Shown here: positions 1-11,905 of the stretch, in pieces | Layout: each line of letters opens with the position of its first letter | Numbering within the stretch: the stretch's first letter is position 1 | From: Phoenix dactylifera | Taxonomy: Eukaryota; Streptophyta; Magnoliopsida; Arecales; Arecaceae | Assembly (NCBI RefSeq): GCF_009389715.1 | Contig: NW_024067932.1 | Coordinates: forward strand, 248,001 to 312,000 | DNA: 64,000 bases | Direction of reading: 5' to 3' | The notes under the pieces: model-generated | Database searches by the model: none | Told to the model about the DNA's origin: nothing | What the model saw: only the letters and a program-made list of their open reading frames with translations | Program-made: the position numbers and the translations under genes

Positions 1-2040
1 ATTTTATTGTCCAAGTATGAGGTAAATTACTAGGACAAATTTGTTCATTCCTCCAAAAATCATCCTTTTGTTTCTTTTCCCAGTTAGCATTCACATAACA
101 CAATAATGAACTGTAATGATTATTTGGGTTAAAAACATTTATCCGAAACAGGAATTCAACATTATCCCATCTAATTGTATCAGCTGTACCTACCTGGGAA
201 AAGTGATGCAGGCTAAAGTCTCCTGCCTTGAAATTCATACTAAGGGAAATGAGCAACACTAAAGTATCATGTGCAACCTCCAAGGAGTGTCAGGTAATAG
301 CCAAGTATGATCATGTGGTGGCACTTGATTTACATTCAAAGAGCTCAAACTTTGGGTGTGGATACTGGCAACTTCAAAAATGCACAAAAAATAAAACAAG
401 GAATTTTAGAATGAAATAGCTTTCAGCACATCCATCATCAAGCAAGATTTTGAAGTTGAATTGCATCAGTCTAAGATTGAATAAGAAAGTTATGGTCGAA
501 AACATGACCTTATATCCATATAGTCCGAATCTATGATTTGCTGACAGAACGTATGATAATGGACTAATATGAAATGACAATTAGTATCACATCTGGCTCA
601 AGTTGATGGAAGGAATCCTACCATAGACCCAGGTTGGTTATCATCTGACCTATTGGACACCGCAACACTCACTGTCTGACCTGTTATTATATTCAAAACG
701 CACCTAAGGCACGAGAATTTGTTCAGACGACCTAGTGGTGAGGTAAATCGAGTCAAATTCAAATTCTTTAGAGGAATTCATGACTTGTAGTCATTGTAAA
801 GGACCATAGAACACTCTAAATACCTTTTAACCCCCTCTATTTATCATAACGAATTGAATTGAAGTTTTTGGATTCTCCTTCTAAGAGTTCACGGTGCTTG
901 TCTCTTTTTTGCCATGATGCAACTCCATAGCAACTTTTGTGATTCGGAGGCTCTTTCTTCATCGGGTGTGACTCCAAAAAGCCCTAAAAGAAGCTAGCGA
1001 TTTTGGCAAAGATGTGGGATTTATCAAGTTCTCTCCTTCTAGTTCTTCTTTGTTTTCTTACTTGCAAGTTAGCCTTTCAGTTTTAGCTTTCTAGTTATCT
1101 TATCTATTTTCTTGTATCCAAAATTGTTAATAAATACAAGAATAATGCCTTATTATTTCTTATTTTTTAGAAAATGCTAATCCCTTTCGAGATAGAAGAC
1201 TTTTTGGTCCTGTTGGGTTATTCTAATGGTCTATGACACTTGTTGTCTCTTTCTTAGAGGAATTCTTAACCTAATGCTTCCACAACCACAATTAAGATGC
1301 CCTATTACTTCTGTGGGTATCAATTACTGGCCTGCGTCAATATGAATCATGTGTCCCTTGAAAAATCTCGTTCCTTTTATAATCTGAGCCTAACGACTTT
1401 GATGATTGGACTTACCCATTGCTAGGGAAAATCTGATCCACTTGTAAGTTGTGTTTGCAACGTTAGTAAACCTTGATTTGCCAAGGTCTAATAATATGAA
1501 TATCCTATAAACATTGCATACACATTTGTGCGAACAAGTAGAAAATTTCTTTCTTGTCTAATTCTAAATCTCTATGTGGATTCATAGATTTGCTAAGATG
1601 CTAATAGATGGAATTCAAGTCATATGCTATTGGCATAGATATGATACTCCAGTGTTATCGTATGGTGACCTTGAAGCAAGGGGGTGTTGCCGGCCCAACC
1701 AATGAGGTTGAAAATAGTAGGAAACATGGATTAATTGTGTTCTGGATCTTCTGTTAATCCAGCAACATGATACAAGCTACATAATGGATGTGAGAATTAG
1801 CACTTCTATATGGTTCTTCCTCACTTGTATATATTTAAATCTTTTTCGTTTGGCATGTTTTGTGCCTTTCTTCAATTAAAATAATAGTGGTTTATGACAA
1901 CCAAAGCTTAAGCACCGAAGAGAAATGATCCATTACTTCTCTTTTTATTTTTTTTCTTGGGCAAAAGAAACGAATGAAAGGATCCAGCTTGATTCGCTAA
2001 AAGTTTGCCCAGCCTAATGCTATATGCTGAAATATATGGG
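1..2040. other. AT-rich non-coding stretch, no gene recognised
   Basis: I see no supported coding region, RNA gene or terminal repeat here. Short open frames on both strands lack recognisable domains. The stretch around 840-1150 has a pyrimidine-rich, leader-like composition that could be an eroded LTR, but no partner repeat or primer binding site supports that. Confidence 0.4.
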
Positions 2041-4266
2041 TGTCAGTGAAAGAGTAGATGCCCTACAAGCCAATCGCAATATATATTGCGAAAGGTTTTT
2101 CTTTTGATTTGTCCAAATCATGTACATGACATTTTAAATATGAATAAAGGCGTTATGTTTTATCATAGCTGTTGATTATATTTATAATAAACTCCTTAGA
2201 TTAGGGCAATGGTTTAAGACTATGATGAGATCATACTAGTGAGACTTAAAATCCTAAAATTCTAATCTTAAATATTTTCAGTCATTGGTACATTGAGTCG
2301 GGAATCAATGATTACCGGAAAGACTAGCATGTCTTATGTATGCTCGATGCAGAAGATGATTGATCTCACAATCATTTGTGTGGAGACACTAATACAAAGA
2401 TATGGGTGCTCATTAGAGGAATGAATTCACTGAATTGACCTACAAAGAGAAATCTTATGAAGTCTTACTTACATGTCAAAAGATGATTCTCTTAGTGGGA
2501 GTTGTGCAACTGATCCTATGACCTGAGATCACCATGGGTATCTTATGCACATGAACCCATATTTTGGTTTACACTCATTCATGATAATAAGTTATGTACG
2601 AGGTCTTCTGGATATGGTGAATTGTGTACGAAGATTATGAGTAGGTCAACAAGGAATTAATCACTTCTAGTAAGAGAAGATAGCATCCTATTTATTCTAA
2701 TCATATGATAATTCAAGAAGCCTTTGATCAAAGCAGAATGAAAATTAGAAAGAGTTTCTAATGTTTCATTATTTGAATTATCATTAAAAGATTGAGAAAA
2801 ATATGAATATGAAATTGAGTTGACATATATTCATACTCATATACATATTGGGATGCAGTTTGATTAAAGGATTGAATTGCATGGTAACTTGCCACTGAAG
2901 GGTATTTTTGGTATTTCCACCAATTCCATATTTTTCGGGTAGACATGACACATTGCTAGACGTCAATCTGTTTTATAGGTTTGATCAAATTAAAGAGTTT
3001 AATTCGATCACCAATTAGAAAGGATTCTAATTGTTAAGTTCGGGTTCGCGCAGTTTGGACTTAAATCGATTAGAAGAGTTCTATCAAGTTGGATCAACTC
3101 GCACTCATACCTATTGCTGGCTAAGTATGGAACCCAATGGGTCACACACAAGGAACTTATCAAGGGTCTAATTGGATTAGATCATGTTTGCAAGATAAAC
3201 ATCCCTAGCAGGTGTTGCAAACCTTAGCTCCTAATTCGAATTGGATTCGAATCTGATTCGAATTGGATTCGAATCTGATTCTTAATTGATCTAATTTGAT
3301 TAGATCATATTCTAATATAGGTTAGCCAAGAGTTGGCACCTAATTGGCTTGGTTTGAGTCTAATTGGATTAGATTTAATAAATCATTCAATCTAGACCAT
3401 TAGATCTTGATCTACCGTTGGATGAAGACATAATGGAGAGTTGGTTTAACCCAATTGGATTGGGTTAGAGGATGGCTACCATAATTGACCATTGGATCTT
3501 AATCCCACCATTGGATGAAGACATAATGGGTCAGTGAATGGCGCCTTGCATTGGAGCCCTTGGATCATCATCATGAAAGATCAAGAGGTGAGGCATGATG
3601 GACATGTGATTAGCATGTGATATTGACTTGGTCAAAATATGGCACCACATGAAAGGACATATCATTTGATACACCTCCTCACTTGATCTGCACCACCTCT
3701 TATTTGATATGGCCCTTTAGATAATGCCTTTCATGAGAGGATGTGTGGATGGGATGCATCCTTGGAGATGCATCCCTACACCTATATAAATAGGTTAGCA
3801 CTCCATGGGTTTCATCATTCCAATTCACCCCACTCTTCTCTTCTTTCTTCTTACATTAGTTTCTTTCTTTCTAGCATTGCTTCTAGTGTGTCCTAAGCCA
3901 AGACAAGGTGGTCTTCTTTAGGAAAAAGGATTAGAAGGCTAAAGGAAATAGAAAGGAAGGAAAGCAAGCCATTAGAGTTCTTTAGAAGAATTCTGCATTA
4001 AGGATCAAAAGTCTTTGGAGCTAAAGTCTTGATCAAGTTTTCGTGTGGATCACCATTGAAGGGCGGACACTTGGACGCCTCGTGGAGATTGTACACTTTG
4101 GATTAGCTTTTGAGGTATTCTACTAATTCTGCATTTATTTTATATCATTTGATTGTAATCATTAAGGTGATCTAGGCTTAAAAGGATTTCATGCATAGGG
4201 ACTTTATTAAGAAATTTTTAAAATTTCTAGCTTCCGCTGCGCATTATAACATGCTAAAACCCTTCA
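2041..4266 (+). mobile_element. Probable 5' LTR of a plus-strand LTR retrotransposon
   Basis: The block starts with TG (TGTCAGTGAAAGAG) and ends with CA. It is followed two bases later by GGTATCAGAGCC, the usual plant primer binding site complementary to initiator-Met tRNA. A TATA box (TATATAAATAGG, about 3783) with a pyrimidine-rich leader after it fits an LTR promoter reading rightwards. No matching 3' LTR or coding domains lie in the window, so this is a truncated element or half of a disrupted one. A length near 2.2 kb suits Tekay/Del chromoviruses or large copia LTRs; I cannot decide which. The left edge is an estimate. Confidence 0.55.
3235..3290. repeat. 22-bp tandem repeat in LTR
   Basis: A unit of the form TTCGAATTGGATTCGAATCTGA is repeated about two and a half times inside the putative LTR. 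A looser duplication follows at about 3400-3530, where two versions of a segment containing GTTGGATGAAGACATAATGG occur. Confidence 0.7.
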
Positions 4267-4268
4267 GG

Positions 4269-4280
4269 GGTATCAGAGCC
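4269..4280 (+). other. Primer binding site (initiator-Met tRNA type)
   Basis: GGTATCAGAGCC follows the CA end of the upstream LTR and matches the common plant LTR-retrotransposon primer binding site. It fixes the orientation of the 2.0-4.3 kb LTR as plus. Confidence 0.6.
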
Positions 4281-4281
4281 A

Positions 4282-5661
4282 TCCTTAACTTTGGGTCTCC
4301 TCTTGAACGTCTTGAAGACTTGAAGGCAGAAGGAGACTTCTTTAATGCTGGGAAGAGTTGGTTGAATGGAGTTAATGGCTCTCTTCCTTCTTTTTCGTTG
4401 AAATCCCTTTGGCAGATGAAGTTATTGTGTTTTCTTTGAAAGGAATGTTATTCTTTGCTTTGCTACAGTCCTCTGTGGCTATTTAAACCATTTCCCACGG
4501 AAACTAGCCGTTAGACACACTTTTCTAGCCGTTCTGCACATTCTGCACATCCTGACAATGTGTCCGATGGGATCGGAGTCGACTGTAGCAGGAGTCGACT
4601 CGACTGTAGCAGGAGTCGACTCATACTTTTCTGGAGTCGGCTCGGCAACTGTTCCGGATTTGAATTAAAGTGGTCTTCTCGACTGGGAGTCGACTCGACT
4701 TAACCCGGAGTCGACTCCCAAATTCTGGAGCTGACTTGGCATTTTTGGAGTCGGCTCATTCCACGGAATCCAAGGATGCATTCTTCAACTTGGCTCACTC
4801 GAGTCGACTCGTGAATTCTGGGAGTCGACTCGATACTCAGAGCCCGAACTCCCGATCTTCTGTCTTTTGGCTTGTCCAGTCTTGGAGTCGACTCGAACTG
4901 TTCCGGAGTCGACTCGGCTCTCAGTATCCGAAAAACAGTCTTCTGTCTTTTTGGAGTCGCGCTGCCTTGGAGTCGACTCGAACTGTCTTGGAGTCGACTC
5001 GAGTCTCAGAGACAAAAACACTGTCTTCTATCTTTTGGTGTAGCGCTGTCTCGGAGTCGACTCGGGCTTTGCGGGAGTCGACTCGGCTCTCAGTGTCCGA
5101 AAGTTGCTCTCTGACTTTTGCCTTGTATTACACTGAGAGTCGACTCTCGCTTTCTTTGGAGTCGACCTGCCAACCATCGGAGTCGACTCGCGTTCCTCAG
5201 GAGTCGACTCAGCTCTCAGGGTCCGAAAACTCCTCTCTGAGTTTTTGTCTGTAACTCCCTAGAGTCGACTCATACTATCCTGGAGTCGACTCGGCTAGCA
5301 TCGGAGTCGACTCGCGCACTTCAGGAGTCGACTCGCTGACAGGTTCTGAGTTGGGTCTTTCTGTTTGTCTGTCTGTTTTTAGTCGGAGTCGACTCGTAAT
5401 ATTCCGGAGTCGACTCGAGCCTGTGCCAATGCTTCTGATACGCTTGGAGTCGACTCGTACTATCCTGGAGTCGACTCGAGTCTCAGACCATGGTTCATAT
5501 AGACTTCTTAACTTATCCAAATTGTCTTGAACCAAATTTAGAGACTCTTAACCATAAATTTACAGGGATATCACTGAAACACTAGATTGAATTCATTAGT
5601 AAACATAAGAAGATATACTCAAATGCTTTGAGCTCATCAAAATCAAATAGGGTTATAATCA
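4282..5661 (-). mobile_element. SIRE-like LTR fragment with palindrome array
   Basis: The layout matches the LTRs at 43775-45293 and 52927-54462. Read on the minus strand it has an end resembling theirs (the ATCAAAATC segment near 5640), a palindrome array (4576-5480), the shared word TAGCCGTTAGACA (about 4506), then a TATA-like TTTAAATA (about 4480). Only about 200 bp remain beyond the TATA box, against about 930 bp in the complete LTRs, so the R/U5 part is lost where it meets the plus-strand LTR. No internal coding sequence is attached. Confidence 0.6.
4576..5480. repeat. 21-bp-phased palindrome array (GAGTCGACTC)
   Basis: About 25 copies of the self-complementary decamer GAGTCGACTC or one-base variants. 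Starts include 4592, 4613, 4634; 4687, 4708; 4801, 4822; 4885, 4906; 4970, 4991; 5054, 5075; 5137, 5159, 5180, 5201; 5262, 5283, 5304, 5325; 5386, 5407; 5447, 5468. Spacing inside groups is nearly always 21 bp and gaps between groups are mostly 61-64 bp, close to three units. The 11-bp spacers differ in sequence while the decamer is kept. Open frames across it (for example 4670-5254) follow from the array and are not a recognised gene. Confidence 0.95.
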
Positions 5662-6554
5662 ATCACTCCACAGATTAAGATCCATCCAAAATTGGATGGT
5701 AGAGGAGGGGGAGGAAGAATAAGAAGAAAATAATTTGAGGATGAAGAAGCAAAAAAAGGGAAGAAAAACAAAATGAGCACTGCTTAGCATCCCATGTAGG
5801 TATAGTCCTGTTCATATATTTATAATTATTATTTTTATTTGGCTTTATTAAAGAAGACAGCCTCCTCAGTAGCCCACATAATTAAGGTTTTCTTTTTCTT
5901 GAAAAATTCTGGATAATTTTGGTGTAGGATTATTTTTTACTTGTTATGCTTCATGAAAGTTTTAGTTGCAATTTACTGGAATTCCTATGATCATTCTTCT
6001 ATATCATTCTATTTCTTTGTAATTATCATCCCTTGATTGTAAGAAGCGTTTGTAGCTTTTATGAATAATTGAAAATGTGTTACGTAGAGATGATATCATT
6101 ATTACTAATAACAAATATCAGCAAAATAATACTGATTGTATTGCAAACTTCCCTACGTACTGATAATTCCAAAGCTGAAAATTCAACTTAAACAACAAGA
6201 AATGGAAGATTTCTCCCCTTCATAAATGCAGCATTACTACAGTTTCAGTGCGCTTTCCACACTGATTGCTTTAAAGGTCCCCTTTAAGTTCTCTTTCGTC
6301 CTTGATTTGTCATACTAACCAATGAGCATGCCAAACGTATAGGCCACGTATAAGAAGTATCTAACGTAAATCTTGTGGACCAACAAGTCACTGTACACCA
6401 CATGACCAACACGGAAGAGAGAAAGAAACCAAAAGGTCAAAAGGAAAGAAAAAAATGACCAGTGTTGGCAGGAAAAGGCAAAGAAGGGGGCCATCCAAGT
6501 GGTTAAGATTCTCGTGTGTGTCGTCCGATACTAAGCATCATACTACTACACTTC

Positions 6555-6591
<37 letters not shown>

Positions 6592-8429
6592 CCTCTCTCC
6601 CTCCCTCCCTTACTTTTACAATGACATGATCTTGTGGGAGGAAAGGGATCTCTCGCTTCCCATACGCACCTGTTCCGAGAAAAAGAGGAGGAGAAAGTAA
6701 ATTGAGTTGGTGAGCTGTGCAAAGCCCCTTGCGACAGGAGATGCTGTCGCTCTCTCCACCAGGGGCATCCCAGGAATTGCACTACTTTGAAGGGAGAGTT
6801 ATATTTGCCACCGTCTATTTATTCATTTTGAAGTCATTTGTACGCTTTGCTTGAGTTTAAATTGAGCTTTAAAAAGGGAGGGAAGGATAGCCCCTTCCTC
6901 TCTCTCTATATAATTAAGATTCAATTACCCCTCATCAGGGAAAAGGGACACCCTTTTCTGGTTGGCGCTGGGTTGTGTCTGGGTTTCCCATGGATGATGA
7001 TAGGTCTATCTCCTGATAAAGGATCCATCATAGTTACTATTGAAATGAGAGGAGAAGGATGGGTTTCATAATAGGAATCAAAACCTTTCCCACAGAAAGA
7101 GATGGTGCCCAGCCATTCTAGACCAGTGAGGAGTAGTGTGGTAGGCGCTTTTCAAAAAGACCCGTTTCTATTCTCCACACATCCCCTCACTACCACTGAA
7201 AAGGTTATACTTTCCCCATGGTTAAAATAAATATGGGCACATTATAATAATCATTACGAAAACCGATTTGATATTACGCACACTCTTGGTCCCACTCACT
7301 CCCGCTTGCATGGATGTATATGGTCTGTAGTATAATGTAGGCTTGCATGTGATCATATGCATGTACGGTATTGTATGTAACCACTTGTAATACTAATAGA
7401 GTTGTTATCTATATTGAAGTTACGTTTATTTATATAACTTATAGCATACTATTGGATAGCAAGCAATTCATGATAATTGAGCATTCTTGTCTTCGTATCT
7501 TGACCGACAGCGGGAGGGAGTTAGGGTTCACGAGCTTGCGAGATGATGGTGGGAGAGGGAAAAGCCGAGAGAAGCTTTGAGACGTCAAGGGTTTTAGTAA
7601 TGTTTAGAAAAGAAGTACCCAGATATGACGGAGAGAAAGGCCTGGGGAGTGAGCTTTTTTCTTTCTTCGACCATGACGGCCGCGAGATTGACGTCCACTG
7701 CGTACAGAGTGGGCCTTCTCCCTTCCCAAGAGTAGAAAAGGGAAGAAGACAAGAAAAGGAGCCCTGGTTGCCATCCAACCAGGAAAAATAAAAATAATTC
7801 CTTGATTCAGGTGTCTCAACTCAATGCCAAACTCGTGTCCTTATAGCAACTTGCGTTTCAAGCTACATGCCTGGTCTTGAGGGCTTTCATAGCCTACTAC
7901 ACCATTGCACTGCCGCAGCTTGTCGCGTTACCAACACTCTCATAACATCAGGTGATCAGAGAATTGGAAATCTAAGGCTAGCATCAAATATGTAAGCTCT
8001 GTAGCTTTCCATACACCCATTACAGTCCCAATACTGAGACAATACAATTAAATTAGAGAATTAAGTAAGTAGAGGATCTGAGAAGTGAAATCCTTCAGAG
8101 CATTCTTCATTGCAGACTAGAGTAAATGGGGGGCCATGCAGATGGTGATCAAGACTTCCGAAGTAAATTTCTACTGGGACTGTCACATTCCATAAAATCA
8201 CGGTTGAAGGCGATATGGGCAGTCGACGGGCAGCAGCCAAACAGTTATGCCCAAACTCACAAAGCATAAGTATCCATTTTTAGCGAGGAATCTGAAAGCA
8301 TAGATTCTTGGACAGTGCAGTTCTGAATCCACATTCAAATTAACAAGGAGAGCATCCTCTGTACTTCTGAATTGAAGATTGATTCAGATCATGCAGTAGT
8401 CTAGGAGAATCGAATGACAGCCACAATGG
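5662..8429. other. Intergenic stretch with microsatellite, no gene recognised
   Basis: No coding region with recognisable domains. It holds a CT microsatellite (6553-6590) and purine-rich tracts. Short open frames at 6455-6700, 7521-7819 and 8061-8267 look like chance frames, having no domain and no splice-consistent extension. Confidence 0.45.
6553..6590. repeat. (CT)n microsatellite
   Basis: An uninterrupted CT run followed by CCCTCTCTCC-type pyrimidine sequence, in a stretch without coding support. Confidence 0.9.
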
Positions 8430-8577
8430 AGAGAGATTTATGCAACCCAAGTTTTTGCTGTCTTGATGCTCCTCTGCTTAATTCCAACTCTGATCGGTAT
8501 TGTCAAATTGGCCACTTGAATGGGCATGGCGATCATCACTTGTCCACCGCCATTAGAGCTGGGGACTATCGATTCCT
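8430..8577 (-). CDS. Possible 3'-terminal exon of an unidentified gene
   Basis: On the minus strand a good acceptor (TTCTTGTCACAG, at about 8578-8589) precedes an open frame of about 48 codons. It ends in a stop and contains ANLTIPIRVGIKQRSIKTAK near its C terminus. A second possible exon lies upstream at about 8700-8780 (LLMFFDFCTAGSGLDDFH, followed by a weak donor) in a compatible phase, separated by about 120 bp. I do not recognise the family. The region is directly downstream of the hAT-derived gene on the same strand, so it may instead be that gene's 3' region with a chance open frame. Confidence 0.3.
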
Positions 8578-9522
8578 GTGACAAGAAAAATAGCCACATG
8601 ATCACCAGAGCTCATAGAATGCACATTAATCCAAGAAGAGCACTGATATACCAAGGTCTTTTGCTCAATCAGTAAGGATGATCATTGCTAACCACATGGA
8701 AGTCATCCAAACCGGAACCAGCAGTGCAGAAGTCGAAGAACATGAGCAGTACGGTAGTTTTGGCCTTGACAGAATCTATCTGGCGAAAATGCAGTTAAAC
8801 AGCAGGCTAAGAAACAAATCTTGACTAACACAGTTTTAAACAAACAGTGTTAGCCACACACAGAACAGGAAATACAACCAAAAAGATACGAATTCCCATT
8901 GTCTGTGGAGCGCTTTATATATTTGAATCGAGCATGCCAATGTTACTTAGTCTCAGGTCGCACAAATATTAAGAAAGCTCAACGGAGAAATATATTAATG
9001 AAATAGAAAGATCATTTGCTTGAAGATGACAAGATAGTTCTCGAATCAATCAGTTCAACATATGATGAACATCATATATGCTGAAGAAAACATGACTATA
9101 AGGAATCCACAAGGTATCACAGTGAGGCAAGGAAGCAAGAAGAATAAATGAGAAGAATAATCTGAGGCCTGTTGCTTCCAACTTCATATCAATATTATTT
9201 TCAACAACCAATATGTTACATCGATTCTTCCTGTTTTTGTTGCCTCGTTAATTCTATGTTATAAACAAGAAGACTTTCCTTTCTATCTGCAACTCGATGA
9301 CCCTCACAATATCATGCATATGCCCAGCCAAGAGATTTGCTGATCTTTTAGCAAATCAATCATGTCCTTTCTCATCCCCTCAACACCTTTCTTGCCAAAA
9401 TCTCAAGCAACTAAGACAAACAACATGGACACATCGAAGACTTTGTAGAAAAAATTATGGCAATTCCTACAAATCCAATTCTACAAAAGCAGCAAAATGG
9501 GAAAAAAAATCAAATAAAAATG

Positions 9523-11905
9523 TTACACTGATGAGGCATCCATAAAGGTGGCTCGTTTAGCACATCTTCCTCCCCATCATCGAAGAGGCTCTGCATCCTT
9601 CTCCTCCTCATTCGAAAAATCCCTCCTTTCTAGTTTTGCATGGGCTGCCACAAAGACCAGCTTCTGGGCTCGGTCCATCCCAGGCCCTCGAACGGCCATG
9701 CGCGCGCACGCATCGCAGCAGCGACAGGTTGCCCTTGAATCCACGGAGGTAGCATGAAGGAAGATGAGCCGCACCGCCACCTTCCCTAGTGATTTGAACT
9801 CACTGAGGTACGTCTCCCACACAAGCCGGCTGCTCTGTGGGTTCGCAATCCTCATCTTCCCTGTCATCGGGTCGAGCTTCTCACCTGCACGCCTGTGCGT
9901 AGAGAGGATCCAACCCCCTCTGCCCTCCACTTCATGAGCTCCATCAATGCAATGTGGGCTTTCCTCGCGGGAAACATCCGCGTGATGAGCTGTCCACATC
10001 CTTCTCCTGGTCCGGGGGTCAAGCACTTGAATGGCGGGAGGTACTTCCCACTGGAGTCCTTTATCAAATACAATGGATCCAATATGAATGCGCCGACCAA
10101 GCCGGGTGGTAGTCTTATCGAACCTTCTCTCGACCACCTTCTTCACCGGCCCTTCCTCGATACTGAATTTGTTGCACCAGTCCTTCACCTTGGCCCTCAG
10201 GTCATCCCACAGCGGCAGGCATTGCCCGACCAGCGGCCGCTCGGTCTCCATTTCTTGAACCATGTCCTTGACCAACTTGACGAGCGAGTAGACTGCATCC
10301 ACATCGCCCCAGAATCCCATGTCCCGGATCATCTCCCCAATTCTCTCGCCGTCGAGTCGGTCGAGGCAGTCGAGCTTGTAGGACTCGTCGAGGACCGCCA
10401 ACTGGAGCGCCCGGGCGGCGGTCATGATGTCCTCCAGCATCGCGACGACGGGCGCGGAAGTTACGTACAATCTCCCTGCCATGGCTGCTCTTATCGGCCG
10501 AAGGGTCGAAGGACGGCGGGACCCGGAGGAGTGCGGGCGTGGCGGTCTCCTGGAGCTGGTACTTGTGGAAGATGCCCGGGCCTGCTTGTTGGTGTTGAAG
10601 AAGGTGGGCGAGCTTGCAGCAGTTGATGGCGACGGAGTGAAGAGGGGGAGGTCGCGGGCGAAAGTCCTTGATGAGGCTGTGGAAGCCCTGGAGCTGGCAA
10701 TAGAGGTTGACCATCCAATGGTGCTGGGTCTCGAGGTGGCGCAGCGCCTTGGACTTGAAGGCGGTCGGCGACGATGCCGGCGCAGCGCTGGACGGCCTGC
10801 CACAGACGTCGGCGACGGTGTCCCAGAGGACCTCCTCGGCGTACTTGGAGGGGGCGCCGCCGTGGGAAGAGGACGGCGCGGTGGAAGACCGAGGTGCCGT
10901 TGGGGAGGTTGACGGCGAGGCTAACGAGGGCGTCGGAGGTGGCGGGTGGCGGTCGCGTTGGCGCCAGCCGTCGGAGGAGAGCTGGAAGAAGAGGGCGTCG
11001 CGGATGCGGGCGTCGGCATCGGCGCGGGCCTCGTCGAAGCGGGCGTCGAGGCGGGGGCCGGCGAGGTCGCGGCGGGAGAGAGGGGGGAGGCCGACCTGGT
11101 GGAGGAAGGAGCGGAACTTGGGGGCTCTGCGGAGGAGAGGGAGACGGCGCCGCAGGACTCGTAGAACCAGTCGGGAGGAGGGAGAGGGCGGAGTCGACCT
11201 GGGCCTTGGTGAGAGCCGGGCCGGGGAGGGTCTTGGGGCTCTTGAGCTTCTTCACGCTGTCCTCCAGCATCGCCAAAGCTCCCAGGTCCTCCTTCCCGCC
11301 GGAGAGCACAAGGTGGTGGTGGTAATGCAGCGGCGGGGTGGTGGAGGATGGGTACCCGACGTCGCCGCCGGCGGAGGCGGCGGTGGGGGAGGAGGAGAAG
11401 CGGGAGGGGTCGATGAGGGCGAGTGAGGAAGCATGGTGGTGGTGGTAGGAGGAGGGGGGCGGGTTGGCGGCGGAGGAACGCTTGCGGCTGCTGTGGTGGG
11501 AGTGGGCGGCGGAGGAGCAGGGGGCGATGGAGGAGATGGGCCTAGGGGGCGGGGATGGGAGGGCGGGGTTGGAGGAGGAAGGGGAGGTGAAATTGGGGCA
11601 GGTGCCGCGCTTGAGGTGCTCGGAGGCGGTGCGGGAGGGGTTGGAGGCGGAGAAGCTGGCGTCGCAGAGGGAGCAGCGGGAGCTTGACGGCCTTCGGGAG
11701 GCCGGTGTCGGCGCTCTGGATCAGGATGGGCTCCAGGTGGGCCCAGTACCACGCCCCCTTCCCCTTGATCGCCTTGGTCCGCACCGTCACCAGCCCCTCG
11801 TACCTCTTGTGCACCGCCTTCGCCGTCGCGTCATCCGCCGCCGCGGGCGGGTCCATCACCGCCGCTGCCGCTGCCCGCCGAAGCGGAGGCATTCGCCGTT
11901 GCCAT
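9523..11905 (-). CDS. hAT-transposase-derived plant protein (BED finger), heavily frameshifted
   Basis: An intronless gene for a conserved plant nuclear-type protein of the domesticated hAT class. It resembles, from memory, the Arabidopsis proteins AT1G12380 and AT1G62870. It starts at 11905 (MATANAS). A conserved N-terminal block follows (KAVHKRYEGLVTVRTKAIKG, WYWAHLEPIL), then a BED-like finger (CSLCDA, HLKRGTC), a Ser/Pro-rich linker, MLEDSVKKLKSP, and a hAT body (FHSLIKDF, LEDIMTAARALQLAVLDESY, ILDPLYLIKDSSGKYLPPFK, LMELMKWRAEG, SRLVWETYLSEFKSLGKVA). It ends in MDASSV and a stop at 9523. The protein is legible only by changing frame many times, with breaks near 11860, 11679, 11174, 11121, 10955, 10935, 10875, 10800, 10757, 10661, 10641, 10600, 10455, 10110, 10095, 10010 and 9745 among others. 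This could be a pseudogene or indel errors in a GC-rich region. DNA binding is inferred from the finger. Confidence 0.75.

Noticed and set aside
4670..5254. 194-codon ORF of EST-containing repeats as a gene
   Set aside because: It lies entirely in the palindrome array, which is open on both strands by composition. It has no start context, domain or splice support and sits in an LTR.
4576..5480. Regularly spaced repeats resembling a CRISPR array
   Set aside because: Repeats are 10-bp palindromes with 11-bp spacers, far below CRISPR sizes, in plant LTR DNA with no cas genes.
6440..6800. Possible microRNA hairpin near the CT repeat
   Set aside because: No mature plant miRNA sequence I know matches, and I could not trace a convincing long stem.
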